DNA of 64,000 nucleotides from JTS-RE37 sp041744575 (lineage in GTDB: Bacteria > Bacteroidota > Bacteroidia > Flavobacteriales > Flavobacteriaceae). The stretch lies in contig JBGTKP010000037.1 in assembly GCA_041744575.1 (NCBI GenBank), positions 1 through 64,000 of the forward strand, in the 5' to 3' direction. A program made the position numbers and the translations under genes. Positions 8,634 to 19,900 of this stretch are shown one piece after another; the first letter of the stretch is position 1; every line of letters starts with the position of its first letter. Below the pieces are notes generated by a model. The model made no database searches. It saw only the letters and a list, made by a program, of their open reading frames with translations, and was not told the origin of the DNA.

Positions 8634-11600
8634 ATGAATCAGCGCATTTCTAGGCCCGGCGGACGCCCCTGGTTTTGGCCGTTACTTCTGCTCGTGACCT
8701 CTTTGGGGGTTCAATTCAGTTTTGCACAAACCGTTATCACTGGAGTCGTTTCAGATCCCTCCGGTGTGCTCCCCGGCGCCAGTGTTGTAGTCGAGGGTAC
8801 CACGATCGGGACGGTATCGGATTTTGATGGGAATTACTCCATCAATGCCCCGGCAGGATCGACTACCCTGGTGTTCTCATTTATAGGATATTCAACTCAG
8901 GAAGTGCCAATTGACGGGCAGACTACCATTAATGTAACCATGTCCGAAGATGCCCAATACCTCAGTGAAGTTGTCGTGGTGGGATATGGTACGCAGCGAA
9001 AAGCAGACCTTACCGGGGCGGTAGCTTCCATCGGGAGCGCCGAAATCGTTACCAAACCTATCACCAGTCCGGATCAGGCACTGGCCGGTACCCTGGCAGG
9101 TGTAAACATTACCAACAGAAGCGGCGATCCAGGAGCTCCAATCAGCGTGAATATCCGAGGAATCGGAACTCCGGGTGTCAATGATCCCCTCTGGGTTATT
9201 GACGGGGTGCCCATTGTACAGACCACGAATATTACGGTGAATACCTCTTCCACAACAGATTCGAATCCCTTGGCCGGACTAAATGCCAACGACATTGAGT
9301 CCATTGATGTACTGAAGGATGCAGCCTCTACGGCAATTTACGGGGCACGGGCAGCCAACGGGGTAATCATTGTGACCACAAAGCGCGGTAAATCAGGAGC
9401 GGGTCAGGTTACTTATGACGGCTATGTTTCAGCGGCCGAGGTCCGTGAAAATATAGATGTGCTGAATGTTGCGCAGTATATTGATCTTCAGGGCCAGTTG
9501 GGTAGAGATGTATCCCAGTTCAGCGGCCTGCCTTTTGTAAACTGGCAGGATCTGATCTTCCAGACCGGACTGGTGCAGAACCACAACCTTTCTGTGAGTG
9601 GAGGAAACGAAAATGCAACCTACTTTATTTCCGGGGCCTATTTGGATCAGGAAGGGATAGAAAGACAGCAGTCCTTTGAACGGTTTTCTTTTAAAGCGAA
9701 TGCCGACATCAAGGTCGGAAAATATATGAAGTTTGGAGAATCCCTGCTCATCAGCCAAACCGACAGGCAGGTACAGAGTGAACAGGGCATCTATGCCGGA
9801 TTCAATTCGGCCCTGAATGCTCCTTATTACCAACCCTATGGCGACGGTGCCTTTGGTTACAACATCATCGATCCCACTACCGTGGGGAATGGCTCCGCCA
9901 GTAACTATTTGTTCAACACGGATGACAGGGCTACGGTAACAACCGTTCAGAACCGGAAAGTGCTTGGCAACTTTTATGGGGAACTGGAATTGATTGAGGG
10001 CTTGAAGCTTCGTCCTTCCCTGGGCCTGGATTACAATGTGGGCGTTGGGGATTACCTCACAACGGCCGCTACCCTGAATAATTCCACCGGCACCTCATTA
10101 CTTGTCTCCGAACGCCCGATAGAACTGACCCTGACATCGGCCGCCACCTTGTCCTATGATACGTCTTTCGGGGACGGGGACCACAGCGTTTCGGCCCTCT
10201 TCGGGTTTGAACAGACCAAATTCCGTTTTGATAAGTTGCGCCTGCAGGGCCGGGACCTATTCAATATCAATTTTGCAGCCACCGGAACCACGGTTGCCGG
10301 TGCAAATGAAGCAGATCTCTGGACGATTCAGGGCTGGCTGGGGCGTCTGAATTACAATTACAAAGGCAAATACCTGGCTACGTTCAATATGAGAAGGGAT
10401 GCCACTTCCCGTTTTTCTGAGGAAAACAGGGATCAGATCTTTCCTTCCATTTCCGTTGGATGGAGGTTGTCTGATGAGGAATTTTTCAATAAAGGGGAGT
10501 TTGTGGAAGACCTGAAAATACGTGCTGGCTGGGGTCAGTCCGGGAACCAGTTCACCGGTCTTAACTTCGCTTTCTTAAGTGCTATTGACAACAACATACG
10601 TTATGTGATCGGGGACGGTCAGGGTACCGTTGTAGCGCCTGCGCCGACCACTTTTGCCAACCAGGATCTGAAATGGGAAACCAGCACCCAGCTGGATATC
10701 GGTGTAGATGCCAGATTCCTGGAGGGCCGGCTAACTATGACTGCGGATTACTATGATAAGAAAACCGAAGATGTATTAATAGGTTTTCCGATTCCTTATG
10801 TATCCGGCTTCTTTCTGCCGGCGGATGCCAATATCGGGGAAATCAAGAACTCAGGAATCGAATTCGCCTTCAATTACGGAGATGAGATTGGGGACATAAA
10901 ATACAATTTTGGGGCGAACCTGACCACCATTCATAATGAAGTGACTGACCTGGGAGAGATCACACAGATAATTACAGGTACCGGGGGCGGCTCCACCCAC
11001 AGAACGATAGTAGGTGAAAGCCTTGGACATTATTTCGGGTATAAAACGGACGGCCTGTATCAGAATGATGCAGAAGTAGCTGCTGCCCTTCCGGACTCCG
11101 AGGGTACTCCGTCTCCAGGGGATATCCGGTTTGTAGATGTCAATGGTGATGGGCAGGTAAACTCAGAAGACCGGACGATTATCGGTTCTCCCTTCCCCAA
11201 GTTTTTTTATGGGATGGTCCTGAATGCTGAATATTTGGGGGTCGACTTTTCGATCAACTTCAGGGGGGTCGGAAACAAACAGGTATATAATCAGGCTCGC
11301 ACCAGTCTTGAAAGCCTTTTGGGCAGTAATAATTTCAGTACCCAGGTACTCGATCGATGGACCGGGGAGGGGACTGCAACCTCCAGTACCAATCCCAGGC
11401 TGGCCGACGGGGATCCGAATGGAAATAACCGCTATTCAGACAGATGGATAGAAGACGCCGGTTATCTGAGGATCCAGAACATTCAGCTGGGCTACAGCCT
11501 GCCTCCTGATCAGCTGAGGACATGGACCAATGATTTTGTTTCTAGAATGCGTTTTTATGTGGGCGTTCAGAACCTGGCTACCTTTACCAAATATTCCGGA

Positions 11601-11729
11601 TATGACCCTGAAGTGGGACGTACCCAGAGTTTTCAAAAAGGGGATTTCACCCTGGCATCAGGGGTTGACGGCGGTGCCTCGCCACTGCCGAGGATCATCC
11701 AACTGGGATGGTCTGTAACTTTTAACTAA
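8634..11729 (+). CDS. SusC/RagA-type TonB-dependent outer-membrane transporter
   Basis: A 1031-aa outer-membrane importer powered by TonB. A signal peptide (about residues 1-31, ending QFSFAQ) precedes a CarboxypepD_reg-like domain (VITGVVSDPSG to FSFIGYSTQEV), then the SusC signature SEVVVVGYGTQRKADLTGA, the plug domain (PLWVIDGVPI, DIESIDVLKDAASTAIYGA) and a large 22-stranded-type barrel ending in an aromatic (GWSVTFN). It is followed after 34 bp by SusD. The cargo cannot be read from the sequence; no polysaccharide-degrading enzyme is linked to it. Confidence 0.95.
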   Translation: MNQRISRPGGRPWFWPLLLLVTSLGVQFSFAQTVITGVVSDPSGVLPGASVVVEGTTIGTVSDFDGNYSINAPAGSTTLVFSFIGYSTQEVPIDGQTTINVTMSEDAQYLSEVVVVGYGTQRKADLTGAVASIGSAEIVTKPITSPDQALAGTLAGVNITNRSGDPGAPISVNIRGIGTPGVNDPLWVIDGVPIVQTTNITVNTSSTTDSNPLAGLNANDIESIDVLKDAASTAIYGARAANGVIIVTTKRGKSGAGQVTYDGYVSAAEVRENIDVLNVAQYIDLQGQLGRDVSQFSGLPFVNWQDLIFQTGLVQNHNLSVSGGNENATYFISGAYLDQEGIERQQSFERFSFKANADIKVGKYMKFGESLLISQTDRQVQSEQGIYAGFNSALNAPYYQPYGDGAFGYNIIDPTTVGNGSASNYLFNTDDRATVTTVQNRKVLGNFYGELELIEGLKLRPSLGLDYNVGVGDYLTTAATLNNSTGTSLLVSERPIELTLTSAATLSYDTSFGDGDHSVSALFGFEQTKFRFDKLRLQGRDLFNINFAATGTTVAGANEADLWTIQGWLGRLNYNYKGKYLATFNMRRDATSRFSEENRDQIFPSISVGWRLSDEEFFNKGEFVEDLKIRAGWGQSGNQFTGLNFAFLSAIDNNIRYVIGDGQGTVVAPAPTTFANQDLKWETSTQLDIGVDARFLEGRLTMTADYYDKKTEDVLIGFPIPYVSGFFLPADANIGEIKNSGIEFAFNYGDEIGDIKYNFGANLTTIHNEVTDLGEITQIITGTGGGSTHRTIVGESLGHYFGYKTDGLYQNDAEVAAALPDSEGTPSPGDIRFVDVNGDGQVNSEDRTIIGSPFPKFFYGMVLNAEYLGVDFSINFRGVGNKQVYNQARTSLESLLGSNNFSTQVLDRWTGEGTATSSTNPRLADGDPNGNNRYSDRWIEDAGYLRIQNIQLGYSLPPDQLRTWTNDFVSRMRFYVGVQNLATFTKYSGYDPEVGRTQSFQKGDFTLASGVDGGASPLPRIIQLGWSVTFN

Positions 11730-11763
11730 CACAGGATTTGAATATCTTTATAACATCAGCAAT

Positions 11764-13293
11764 ATGAAAAACATATATCTATTTTTCGCAGGTTTTTGTT
11801 TTCTGGTCCTGTTTTCGTGTAATAACGAACTGGACCTGCAACCGCTAGACCGCTTGACCACTGATACCTTCTATAAAACCAGGGCCGACTTTGACGGGGC
11901 GGTATTTGCGTCCTACTCGTCTATCCAGGATTTTTGGGGTACCAGTACGGAAACTCTCGGGGAATTCGGGGAATTCTGGAAAATCACCCTGACCATCACC
12001 GATGATGTGGCTGCGGACGAAATTAATTCGGATCAGATTTCGCAAGATCTGGATGCCCTGTTGATTCGCTCAAGTGATAAACCATATGCCGCTGTCTACA
12101 CCCAGATCTATGAAGGGATTTACCGGGCCAACCTGGTCATTCAAAACCTGGATGGTGAAAATGAACTGACTGAAGCAGATAAAACTGAATTGGGTGCCGA
12201 AGCCAGGTTTCTGAGAGGCTGGTTTCATTTTCAGGCACTCAAATTGTTTGGCACGCCTCCCCTGGCCATGGAAATTGTTACGGGTTTAAATAATCAGACG
12301 AAGCCAAATGCTACCCAGGAAGAACTTTTTGCGGCCATTCTGTCTGACTTTGCCGCTGCCGCTGCCGGATTACCTGATTCATGGGATAGCTCCAACACAG
12401 GACGGGTAACCTCGTGGGCTGCGAAATCGTATGTGGGCAAGGTCAATGTGTGGAAACAGGACTGGGCCGCGGCCATTACAGCCTTTGCAGATGTGGTCAG
12501 CAACGGACCTTACGAACTGGTTGCAGACTATGAGCAGGTATTTGCCTATAACAATGAGAATAATTCGGAATCAATCTTTGAGATCCAATACGGAGGCCCG
12601 TTTTCAGATGATAATATCTGGGTTTTTGATGATACCCATTCTGAAGACTTTAAAGCTTCTCAGGGAACAGGTCGTGGCTGGTTCTGGGACGCCAGCAATG
12701 GTGCTCCGGGAGGTAAACTGGGGTATTGGGCACCTACTCAGAATCTGGTAGATGCATTTGAACCAGGAGATCTGCGGGCGCAGTCCATATTTTATCAGGG
12801 TGGAGATACCTATTTTTCTTTTGACGGTACCAGATATGAACTGCCTTACGATGAAGCCTGGTCCTCCACTAGTTTCACCTTGAAAAAATACAGGGGATCC
12901 ATCAATACCGTTTCAGGGAACAGTTCCCCGAACGGTCAGGCGGATTTTAACAACGAACGCTGGTTCCGTTTCGCCGAGTTAAAGTTGCTCTATGCTGAAG
13001 CACTGATCGAGGGAGGCGGCGATTTGGGGATAGCCAAACAACAAATCGATGATATCCGACTTCGAGCCGGCCTTCCAGCACTGGATGTTTCTGCAGATCT
13101 TACGGCAGCGATGCGACAGGAAAAACGTATTGAACTTGCCCTGGAACCACATCGCTGGTTCGATATCACCCGTTGGGGAATAGGGGCCGAAATTTTTGGA
13201 AGTGCGTGGAATGAGAGGTACACTGTATTTCCATTTCCGCTGTCCGAAATTGATCGGTCCAAAGGATTATTGGTTCAGAATCCGGGGTACTGA
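11764..13293 (+). CDS. SusD/RagB-type substrate-binding lipoprotein
   Basis: A 509-aa surface lipoprotein that forms the lid over its SusC partner. The N-terminus MKNIYLFFAGFCFLVLFSC is a lipoprotein signal with the lipidated Cys at 19. The SusD fold is indicated by the TPR-like N-terminal part (AEARFLRGWFHFQALKLFG), the central loop region, and the C-terminal motif RFAELKLLYAEALIEGGG followed by QEKRIELALEPHRWFDITRW. The length is normal. It lies immediately downstream of susC and is separated from the next genes by a hairpin. Confidence 0.95.
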   Translation: MKNIYLFFAGFCFLVLFSCNNELDLQPLDRLTTDTFYKTRADFDGAVFASYSSIQDFWGTSTETLGEFGEFWKITLTITDDVAADEINSDQISQDLDALLIRSSDKPYAAVYTQIYEGIYRANLVIQNLDGENELTEADKTELGAEARFLRGWFHFQALKLFGTPPLAMEIVTGLNNQTKPNATQEELFAAILSDFAAAAAGLPDSWDSSNTGRVTSWAAKSYVGKVNVWKQDWAAAITAFADVVSNGPYELVADYEQVFAYNNENNSESIFEIQYGGPFSDDNIWVFDDTHSEDFKASQGTGRGWFWDASNGAPGGKLGYWAPTQNLVDAFEPGDLRAQSIFYQGGDTYFSFDGTRYELPYDEAWSSTSFTLKKYRGSINTVSGNSSPNGQADFNNERWFRFAELKLLYAEALIEGGGDLGIAKQQIDDIRLRAGLPALDVSADLTAAMRQEKRIELALEPHRWFDITRWGIGAEIFGSAWNERYTVFPFPLSEIDRSKGLLVQNPGY

Positions 13294-13356
13294 TGCTACG
13301 TCACAGTTGATCTGAGTTTTCACGAATATCAGAAATCCGGACAACCCGGGGCAGGG

Positions 13357-13396
13357 AGAATCCAATCTGTTTTTGGGAGATTGGATTCTTTCTGTT
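13357..13396 (+). terminator. Hairpin between susD and the UnbV genes (partial terminator)
   Basis: AGAATCCAATCT pairs perfectly with AGATTGGATTCT (12 bp) across a 9-nt loop and is followed by TTCTGTTT. Such a stem can end or reduce transcription between susCD, needed in large amounts, and the downstream genes, which have no other obvious promoter. Confidence 0.65.
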
Positions 13397-13429
13397 TATG
13401 GGTTTGTTACTATCTTCGTCTGTGCCCCT

Positions 13430-16400
13430 ATGAAAAGAATAAGAGCCATATATCTTCTGCCAATAACCGCATTTTTAATAGTTCTGTCCTGCGGTAAACG
13501 AGATACTGTTCATTTCGAAGAATTGCATCCAAGGCGGACCGGGGTGACATTTAGCAATGCTCTGAAATACACGGATTCCCTCACCGTACTCGAGTTTGAA
13601 TATATGTATAACGGTGCGGGGGTGGCGGTGGCCGACTTTGATCAGGATGGATGGCAGGATATCTACTTCACCGGAAATATGGTCAGTAACCGGCTCTATC
13701 GAAATTTGGGGGAATGGAAATTTGAGGATGTAACAGAAGCTTCAGGTGCAGGCTCCACCCATTGGTCAAATGGCGTGGCAGTAACAGACATCAATCAGGA
13801 TGGTTATCCCGATATATATGTTTCCAGGGGAGGTCCCCGTGGTTCCGCCGCTGCAGACCGATCCAATCTGCTGTACGTTAATACAGGGATGAAGGATGGA
13901 AAATTATCCTTTCGTGAAGAGGCTGCCAGGTGGGGACTCGCCGATGAAAGCTATTCCGTTCAGGCTGCTTTTTTTGACTATGACCGCGACGGGGACCTGG
14001 ATATGTACCTGCTAAGCAATGCCCTGGTCGATTTTAACCGCAATACTTCCAGACCCAAAGACAGAACCGGAAAAGCCCCCTCTGCGGATAAACTGTTTCG
14101 GAATAATGGCGATCAGACCTTTACTGACATTTCCGCGGATGCAGGTATTCTTATAGAAGGTTTCGGGCTGGGCGTTCAGGTCTGTGATCTCAATAAAGAT
14201 GGCTGGCCGGATATTTATGTCTCCAATGATTTCCTTACAGATGACCTTCTCTACATAAATCAGAAGGACGGGACTTTCGCCAATGAGATCACCCGCTATT
14301 TCAGGCACCTGACCTTCAACGGCATGGGCAATGATATTGCGGATATTAACAATGATGGGCTTGAAGAGGTCATCGTACTGGACATGCTTCCTGAAGATAA
14401 CAGCCGATGGAAACTGACCATGATGGGGAACAATTACGATGAATTTATGACGAGTCTTTCACATGGATATCATCCGCAGTATATCCGCAATACCCTGCAA
14501 CTCAATAACGGCAACGGTTCCTTCAGCGAGGTAGGTCAGATTGCCGGTATATCGGCTACAGAGTGGAGCTGGAGTGCTTTATTCGCCGATTTTGATCATG
14601 ACGGGCTGCGCGATTTATGTATCACCAATGGCTATCGTCAGGATATAACCAATCTTGATTTTATGGTCTATGGGAATCAGATTCTGACCATGGGTACCGA
14701 GGAAGCCAATAGGAAACAACGTCTTGAAGAACTGAATAAACTCCCCGGGATCAAGTTGCATAATTACTTTTTCAGAAACGAGGGGGACCTCCGGTTCAAA
14801 GATCTTTCAAAGGAGGCAGGCTTTACCAAACCGACCTATTCCAACGGAATGGCATATGCGGATTTTGACAAAGACGGCGATCTGGATCTCGTTATGAACA
14901 ATATCGACGACCCTGCGCTCCTTTATGAAAATACCCTCGATCCCGGACCTGAGAGACATTATATTCAGGTTAAATTTAAAGGTCCCCACCCTAACATTGC
15001 CGGAATAGGCTGCAGGGTACAACTGAACTACCAGGGCCGGATACAGGAGGAATATTTCACGCCTTACCGTGGCTATCTTTCCTCCATGCAGCCTGTCATG
15101 CATTTTGGCCTGGGTGCTGTTGCGATGATTGACAGCCTGAAAGTAACATGGCCCGACGGAAGGGAGGAAGTGCAGACAGAAGTGCCCGCAGATAATCAAA
15201 TAACCTTGGATTATAAGGATGCCACTGTCCCTAAACCAGGATCCGAAAAAAAGGAGCCGGAATTATTTTTCCAACAGGATAGTACGCGGATCGTGTTTAG
15301 TCATAAAGAGGACGATTTTGTGGACTATAAAATCCAGCCGTTATTGCCACACATGCATTCGAGGAACGGCCCTGGTTTGGCCGTGGCTGATGTCAATGGG
15401 GATGGCCTTGAAGATTGTTATATCGGAGGAGCGGCCGGGGAACCGGGAATGCTCTTCAGACAACAACCCGACGGGAGTTTTATCAAAACTCCATTCGCAG
15501 ACGGAGCCGGAGAGGATATGGGGGTCCTCTTCTTTGACGGGGATAATGACGGAGACCAGGACCTCTACCTGGTAAGTGGCGGCTCCTCTTTCCCCAAGGG
15601 TGATTCAAGGTACCGGGACAGGATCTATGTAAATGACGGATCAGGAGATTTCAGTGATTCCGGAGGGCTTCCGGAACTTGCGTCCAGTGGGTCCGTCGTC
15701 ACGGCAGCCGATTATGACAAGGACGGATATTTGGATCTTTTTGTGGGAGGTCGCGTGAGCCCGGGGGAATATCCACTTCCGCCTCGCAGTAGTCTACTGC
15801 ATAATAAAAGTAAGGGTGGACAACTTCAATTTGAGGAGGTCACAAAAGACCTCCCCGCTTCCTTTACTCATATGGGCATGGTTACCTCAGCCCTTTGGAC
15901 AGACTATAACAATGACACCTGGCCGGACCTCATTGTGGCAGGAGAGTTCATGCCCGTACAAATCTTTCAGAATAAGCAGGGCACCTTGGTGGATATTTCG
16001 GAGACGACCGGGCTTTCCAATTCACATGGATGGTGGAACAGTATCGCAGCAGGCGATTTTGATCAGGATGGAGATATGGATTATGTCCTGGGCAACCTGG
16101 GTCTTAACAGCAGATACAGGGCCAGCAAGGAGGAACCTCTTTGTATTTATGCCAAGGACTACGACAAGAACGGGCAGGTAGATCCAGTGATGTGCTATTA
16201 CATCCTTGGGAAAAATTATGTGGCTCATTCCCGCAATGACCTGATCGAGCAGATCAATGTGATGCGAGGCAGATTCCGAACGTATTCGGATTATGCCAAA
16301 GTGACTTTTGAAGAATCCTTTTTAAAGGAAGAACTGACCGACGCCCTTGTAGTAAAAAGCGAAACATTTGCCAACAGCTACATGGAGAACCTGGGGAACG

Positions 16401-16939
16401 GAAAATTCTCCCTGACCTCATTGCCAAGAAGTGCCCAAATTGCACCAATGTACGGGATGCTTGTGCAGGATTATACGGGTGACGGATTACCTGACCTGCT
16501 TTCTGTTGGAAATTTTTATAGTGGGGAAGTATTCTCGGGAAGATATGATGCTTCCATCGGATGGTTGCTTGCAGGTGATGGAAATGGAAATTTCAGCGCG
16601 GTCGATGTTAGAGATAGCGGCTTCTACGTTCCCGGGGATGCCAAAAGTCTGGTCAGCCTGCACTCAGGCAATGAGGAGGTAATCATCGCAACAATAAATA
16701 ACGGCCCGATAGTTTGCCACCGCTTCCCGGGTTCCGGAGAGACCGTATATGCCGCCAGGGCGGGCGATATAGCTGCACTAATTACAAAAGGTGACGGACG
16801 TATACAGAAAACGGAATTTCAATACGGCTCGGGATATCTTTCACAGAGCAGCCGTTCAGTTCGCATTCCAGGGGATGCCACTTCCGTCATTATTGTTGAT
16901 ACTGCGGGTAAGCGCACGGAAATACTGCCAGGGCTATGA
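13430..16939 (+). CDS. VCBS/FG-GAP repeat lipoprotein with ASPIC/UnbV domain (first copy)
   Basis: An 1169-aa predicted surface lipoprotein. The chosen start is M at 13430 because it gives a proper lipoprotein signal (MKRIRAIYLLPITAFLIVLSC, Cys 21); an upstream in-frame start at 13373 overlaps the hairpin. Two blocks of FG-GAP/VCBS repeats carry calcium-loop motifs such as DFDQDGWQD, DINQDGYPD and DLNKDGWPD, and a central ASPIC/UnbV domain (about residues 525-610; YLSSMQPVMHFGLG, WPDGREEVQTEVP) separates them. These repeats usually build beta-propellers. The true activity is unknown. It overlaps the next, paralogous gene by 4 bp, so translation is probably coupled. Confidence 0.88.
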   Translation: MKRIRAIYLLPITAFLIVLSCGKRDTVHFEELHPRRTGVTFSNALKYTDSLTVLEFEYMYNGAGVAVADFDQDGWQDIYFTGNMVSNRLYRNLGEWKFEDVTEASGAGSTHWSNGVAVTDINQDGYPDIYVSRGGPRGSAAADRSNLLYVNTGMKDGKLSFREEAARWGLADESYSVQAAFFDYDRDGDLDMYLLSNALVDFNRNTSRPKDRTGKAPSADKLFRNNGDQTFTDISADAGILIEGFGLGVQVCDLNKDGWPDIYVSNDFLTDDLLYINQKDGTFANEITRYFRHLTFNGMGNDIADINNDGLEEVIVLDMLPEDNSRWKLTMMGNNYDEFMTSLSHGYHPQYIRNTLQLNNGNGSFSEVGQIAGISATEWSWSALFADFDHDGLRDLCITNGYRQDITNLDFMVYGNQILTMGTEEANRKQRLEELNKLPGIKLHNYFFRNEGDLRFKDLSKEAGFTKPTYSNGMAYADFDKDGDLDLVMNNIDDPALLYENTLDPGPERHYIQVKFKGPHPNIAGIGCRVQLNYQGRIQEEYFTPYRGYLSSMQPVMHFGLGAVAMIDSLKVTWPDGREEVQTEVPADNQITLDYKDATVPKPGSEKKEPELFFQQDSTRIVFSHKEDDFVDYKIQPLLPHMHSRNGPGLAVADVNGDGLEDCYIGGAAGEPGMLFRQQPDGSFIKTPFADGAGEDMGVLFFDGDNDGDQDLYLVSGGSSFPKGDSRYRDRIYVNDGSGDFSDSGGLPELASSGSVVTAADYDKDGYLDLFVGGRVSPGEYPLPPRSSLLHNKSKGGQLQFEEVTKDLPASFTHMGMVTSALWTDYNNDTWPDLIVAGEFMPVQIFQNKQGTLVDISETTGLSNSHGWWNSIAAGDFDQDGDMDYVLGNLGLNSRYRASKEEPLCIYAKDYDKNGQVDPVMCYYILGKNYVAHSRNDLIEQINVMRGRFRTYSDYAKVTFEESFLKEELTDALVVKSETFANSYMENLGNGKFSLTSLPRSAQIAPMYGMLVQDYTGDGLPDLLSVGNFYSGEVFSGRYDASIGWLLAGDGNGNFSAVDVRDSGFYVPGDAKSLVSLHSGNEEVIIATINNGPIVCHRFPGSGETVYAARAGDIAALITKGDGRIQKTEFQYGSGYLSQSSRSVRIPGDATSVIIVDTAGKRTEILPGL

Positions 16940-19900
16940 TGCGTTTGAGGATCATAATGCTCATAGGTACTACCCTGGGTCTTTTGCTGGCCTGCGGGAA
17001 AAAGGACACCTCCGGATTCCGTTTATTGGGCGCTTCCGAGACTGGGATTGATTTTGAAAATACCATTAAGGAAAATGACAGTATCAATGTCTTTGAATTC
17101 ATGAATATTTATACCGGTGCCGGCGTCGCGGTGGGGGATATCAACAATGATGGCATGCCCGATGTCTATTTCAGCGGCAATATGGTATCTGGGAGAATGT
17201 ACCTGAACAAAGGGGATCTTCAATTTGAAGACGTCACCGAATCTGCCGGCTTGTTGGACTTCAGATGGGGCACAGGAGTTACCATGGTGGATATCAACAG
17301 CGACGGATGGCTGGACCTCTATGTCTGTGTTTCCGGCAGTGCCGCAGAGTCGGAACGGGCCAACCTTCTGTATATCAATAATGGGGATATGACGTTTACC
17401 GAAAAAGCAAAGGAGTTTGGTTTGGCCGATACACGGCAGTCCATGCAGGCTGCATTTTTTGACTACGATAATGATCAGGATCTGGATATGTATCTACTGG
17501 TGAATCAGGCCGCATACGAATACCGGGTTAATAGCAGTACCCCAAGACAGCTTAAAGGGCAGTCGGTCAGCAATGACCGCCTGTACCGAAACGATGGCAA
17601 CAACCACTTTACAGACGTTACCTTGCAGGCCGGGATTCTTGTAGAAGGTTATGGACTGGGCGTAGGCATTTCAGACATTGATGAAGATGGCTGGCCGGAT
17701 ATATATGTTTCCAACGACTTTATCGGGAATGACATCCTCTATATAAATCAGGGGAATGGCACTTTCAAAGACCGGATCATGGACTATCTCAACCACACCT
17801 CCTATGCAGGAATGGGGAATGACATTGCCGATTTTGACAACAATGGCAAACCGGATATCATGGTCCTGGATATGCGGCCTGAAGACAATGAACGCCAAAA
17901 GCTGATCATCTCCTCTACCGGGTATGACCGTTTCAATATGATGCTGGATGCGGGTTATCAACCCCAGTACAGCCGGAATACCCTTCAGTTAAACAAGGGT
18001 GGTGGGGAGTTCAGTGAAATTGGATTCCTTGCCGGAGTGAGCAGTACAGACTGGAGCTGGAGTCCGCTATTGGCAGATTTTGATAATGACGGATACAGGG
18101 ATATGTTCGTATCGAATGGATTCTTAAGAGATCTTGGCAATCTGGATTATATCCATTATCAGAATATTTATGACAATCCGCTGGGAGACGCTGATGCCAA
18201 AATCAAAAAAAAGCTGGAGTCCATTGCAGATTTGCCCAGTGCCAGGTTGCAGAATTATCTCTATAAAAACAAGGGAGATACGACTTTTAAAAATGTCACG
18301 GAGGAGTGGGGAATGGAAGTGCCCAGTTGTTCCAATGGCGCAGCTTATGCCGATCTGGACAATGACGGAGATTTGGATTTGGTGGTGAACAATGTGAACC
18401 AGTCCGCCTTTCTCTATGAAAACCTGAGTGAAAGGGATTCTGCGGCAAATTATGTAAGCCTGGTTTTTAAAGGAGATGCTGCCAACACTTTTGGAATTGG
18501 CAGCAAAATCAAAATTACCACCGGTTCCAAGAGCCAGGTGTCAGAACAATTTTTAAGTCGTGGCTATGAAAGTAGCATAGACCCTGTAATGCATTTTGGA
18601 TTGGGGATGCATAAGAAGATCGATAGCCTGGAAGTGCGCTGGCCGGATGGCCGATACCAGCTACTAACCGAAGTTCCTTCCAACCGGCAGATAACCCTGG
18701 TACAGGCTAATGCCAAAAAGATAGCGGCGCCACCGAAACCTCAGCCCGGGACTACCTGGCTTCAGGATATTACCGACAGCCTCGGCGTCAGTTTCAGGCA
18801 TACCGAAGACGCAGTGGCCGACTTTAAATTACAGCCCATTTTACCCCATATGCATTCCCGGTTGGGCCCTGGAATCGCCGTTGCTGACGTCGATGGAGAC
18901 CATAGGGAAGATTTTTATGTGGGAGGGGCGGCACGTCAAAACGGGCAGCTTTATATCCAACAGCAAAACGGAACTTTTGAAATACGGGAATGGCCCTTAG
19001 ACGCTGAATTTGAAGATATGGGTACGCTGTTCTTCGATGCGGACAAGGACGGAGATCAGGATCTGTATGTGGTCAGTGGAGGCGTTTTTCTTAATGCCGA
19101 TCTTTCAGCCTACCAGGACCGCCTCTATCTGAATGACGGTAAAGGAAATTTTGAACAGGCCGAAGGCCTCCCTGACCTTTCTGCAAGCGGTTCGGTCGTC
19201 ACAGCCACCGACTTTGACCGCGATGGGGATCTGGACCTGTTTATCGGTGGCCGGGTAAGCCCGGGAGCCTATCCGATGGCAGCAAAAAGCCGGTTATTGG
19301 AAAATCACGGTCTTCCGGGTGCAAAACCGGAATTCAGAGATATCAGTGACACTGTTCTGGGATGGGACCAACTCAGGATGGTAACCTCTGCCCTGTGGAC
19401 GGACTATGATAATGACGGTTGGACAGACCTAATCGCATGTGGGGAATTTATGCCTATAGTTCTGTTTCATAATAACAAGGGGAAGTTAGAAGTAGTCCCA
19501 CCTGAAATATCCGGGCTGATAAAGTCGGAAGGATGGTGGAACAGCATCAACGGGGGTGATCTGGACAATGACGGGGACACGGATTACATTCTTGGGAATC
19601 TGGGTTGGAACAGCAAATATGTCGCTTCCCCTGAAGAACCATTATGTATTTACGCCAGTGACTATGATAAGAACGGGCGTGTGGATCCCGTAATGTGTTA
19701 TTTTATTCAAGGCCGGAATTATATGGCCCATTCACGGGATGAACTGATCGGTCAGATCAATGCCATGCGCTCGCGATTTAAAACCTACCAATCCTTTGCC
19801 GAAACAACTTTTGAGAAGTCGTTCCGACCGGAGGAGCTCAGGGATGCCTATGTGGTTAAAAGCTATAACTTTGCAAGCAGTTACCTTCAGAATTTGGGGG

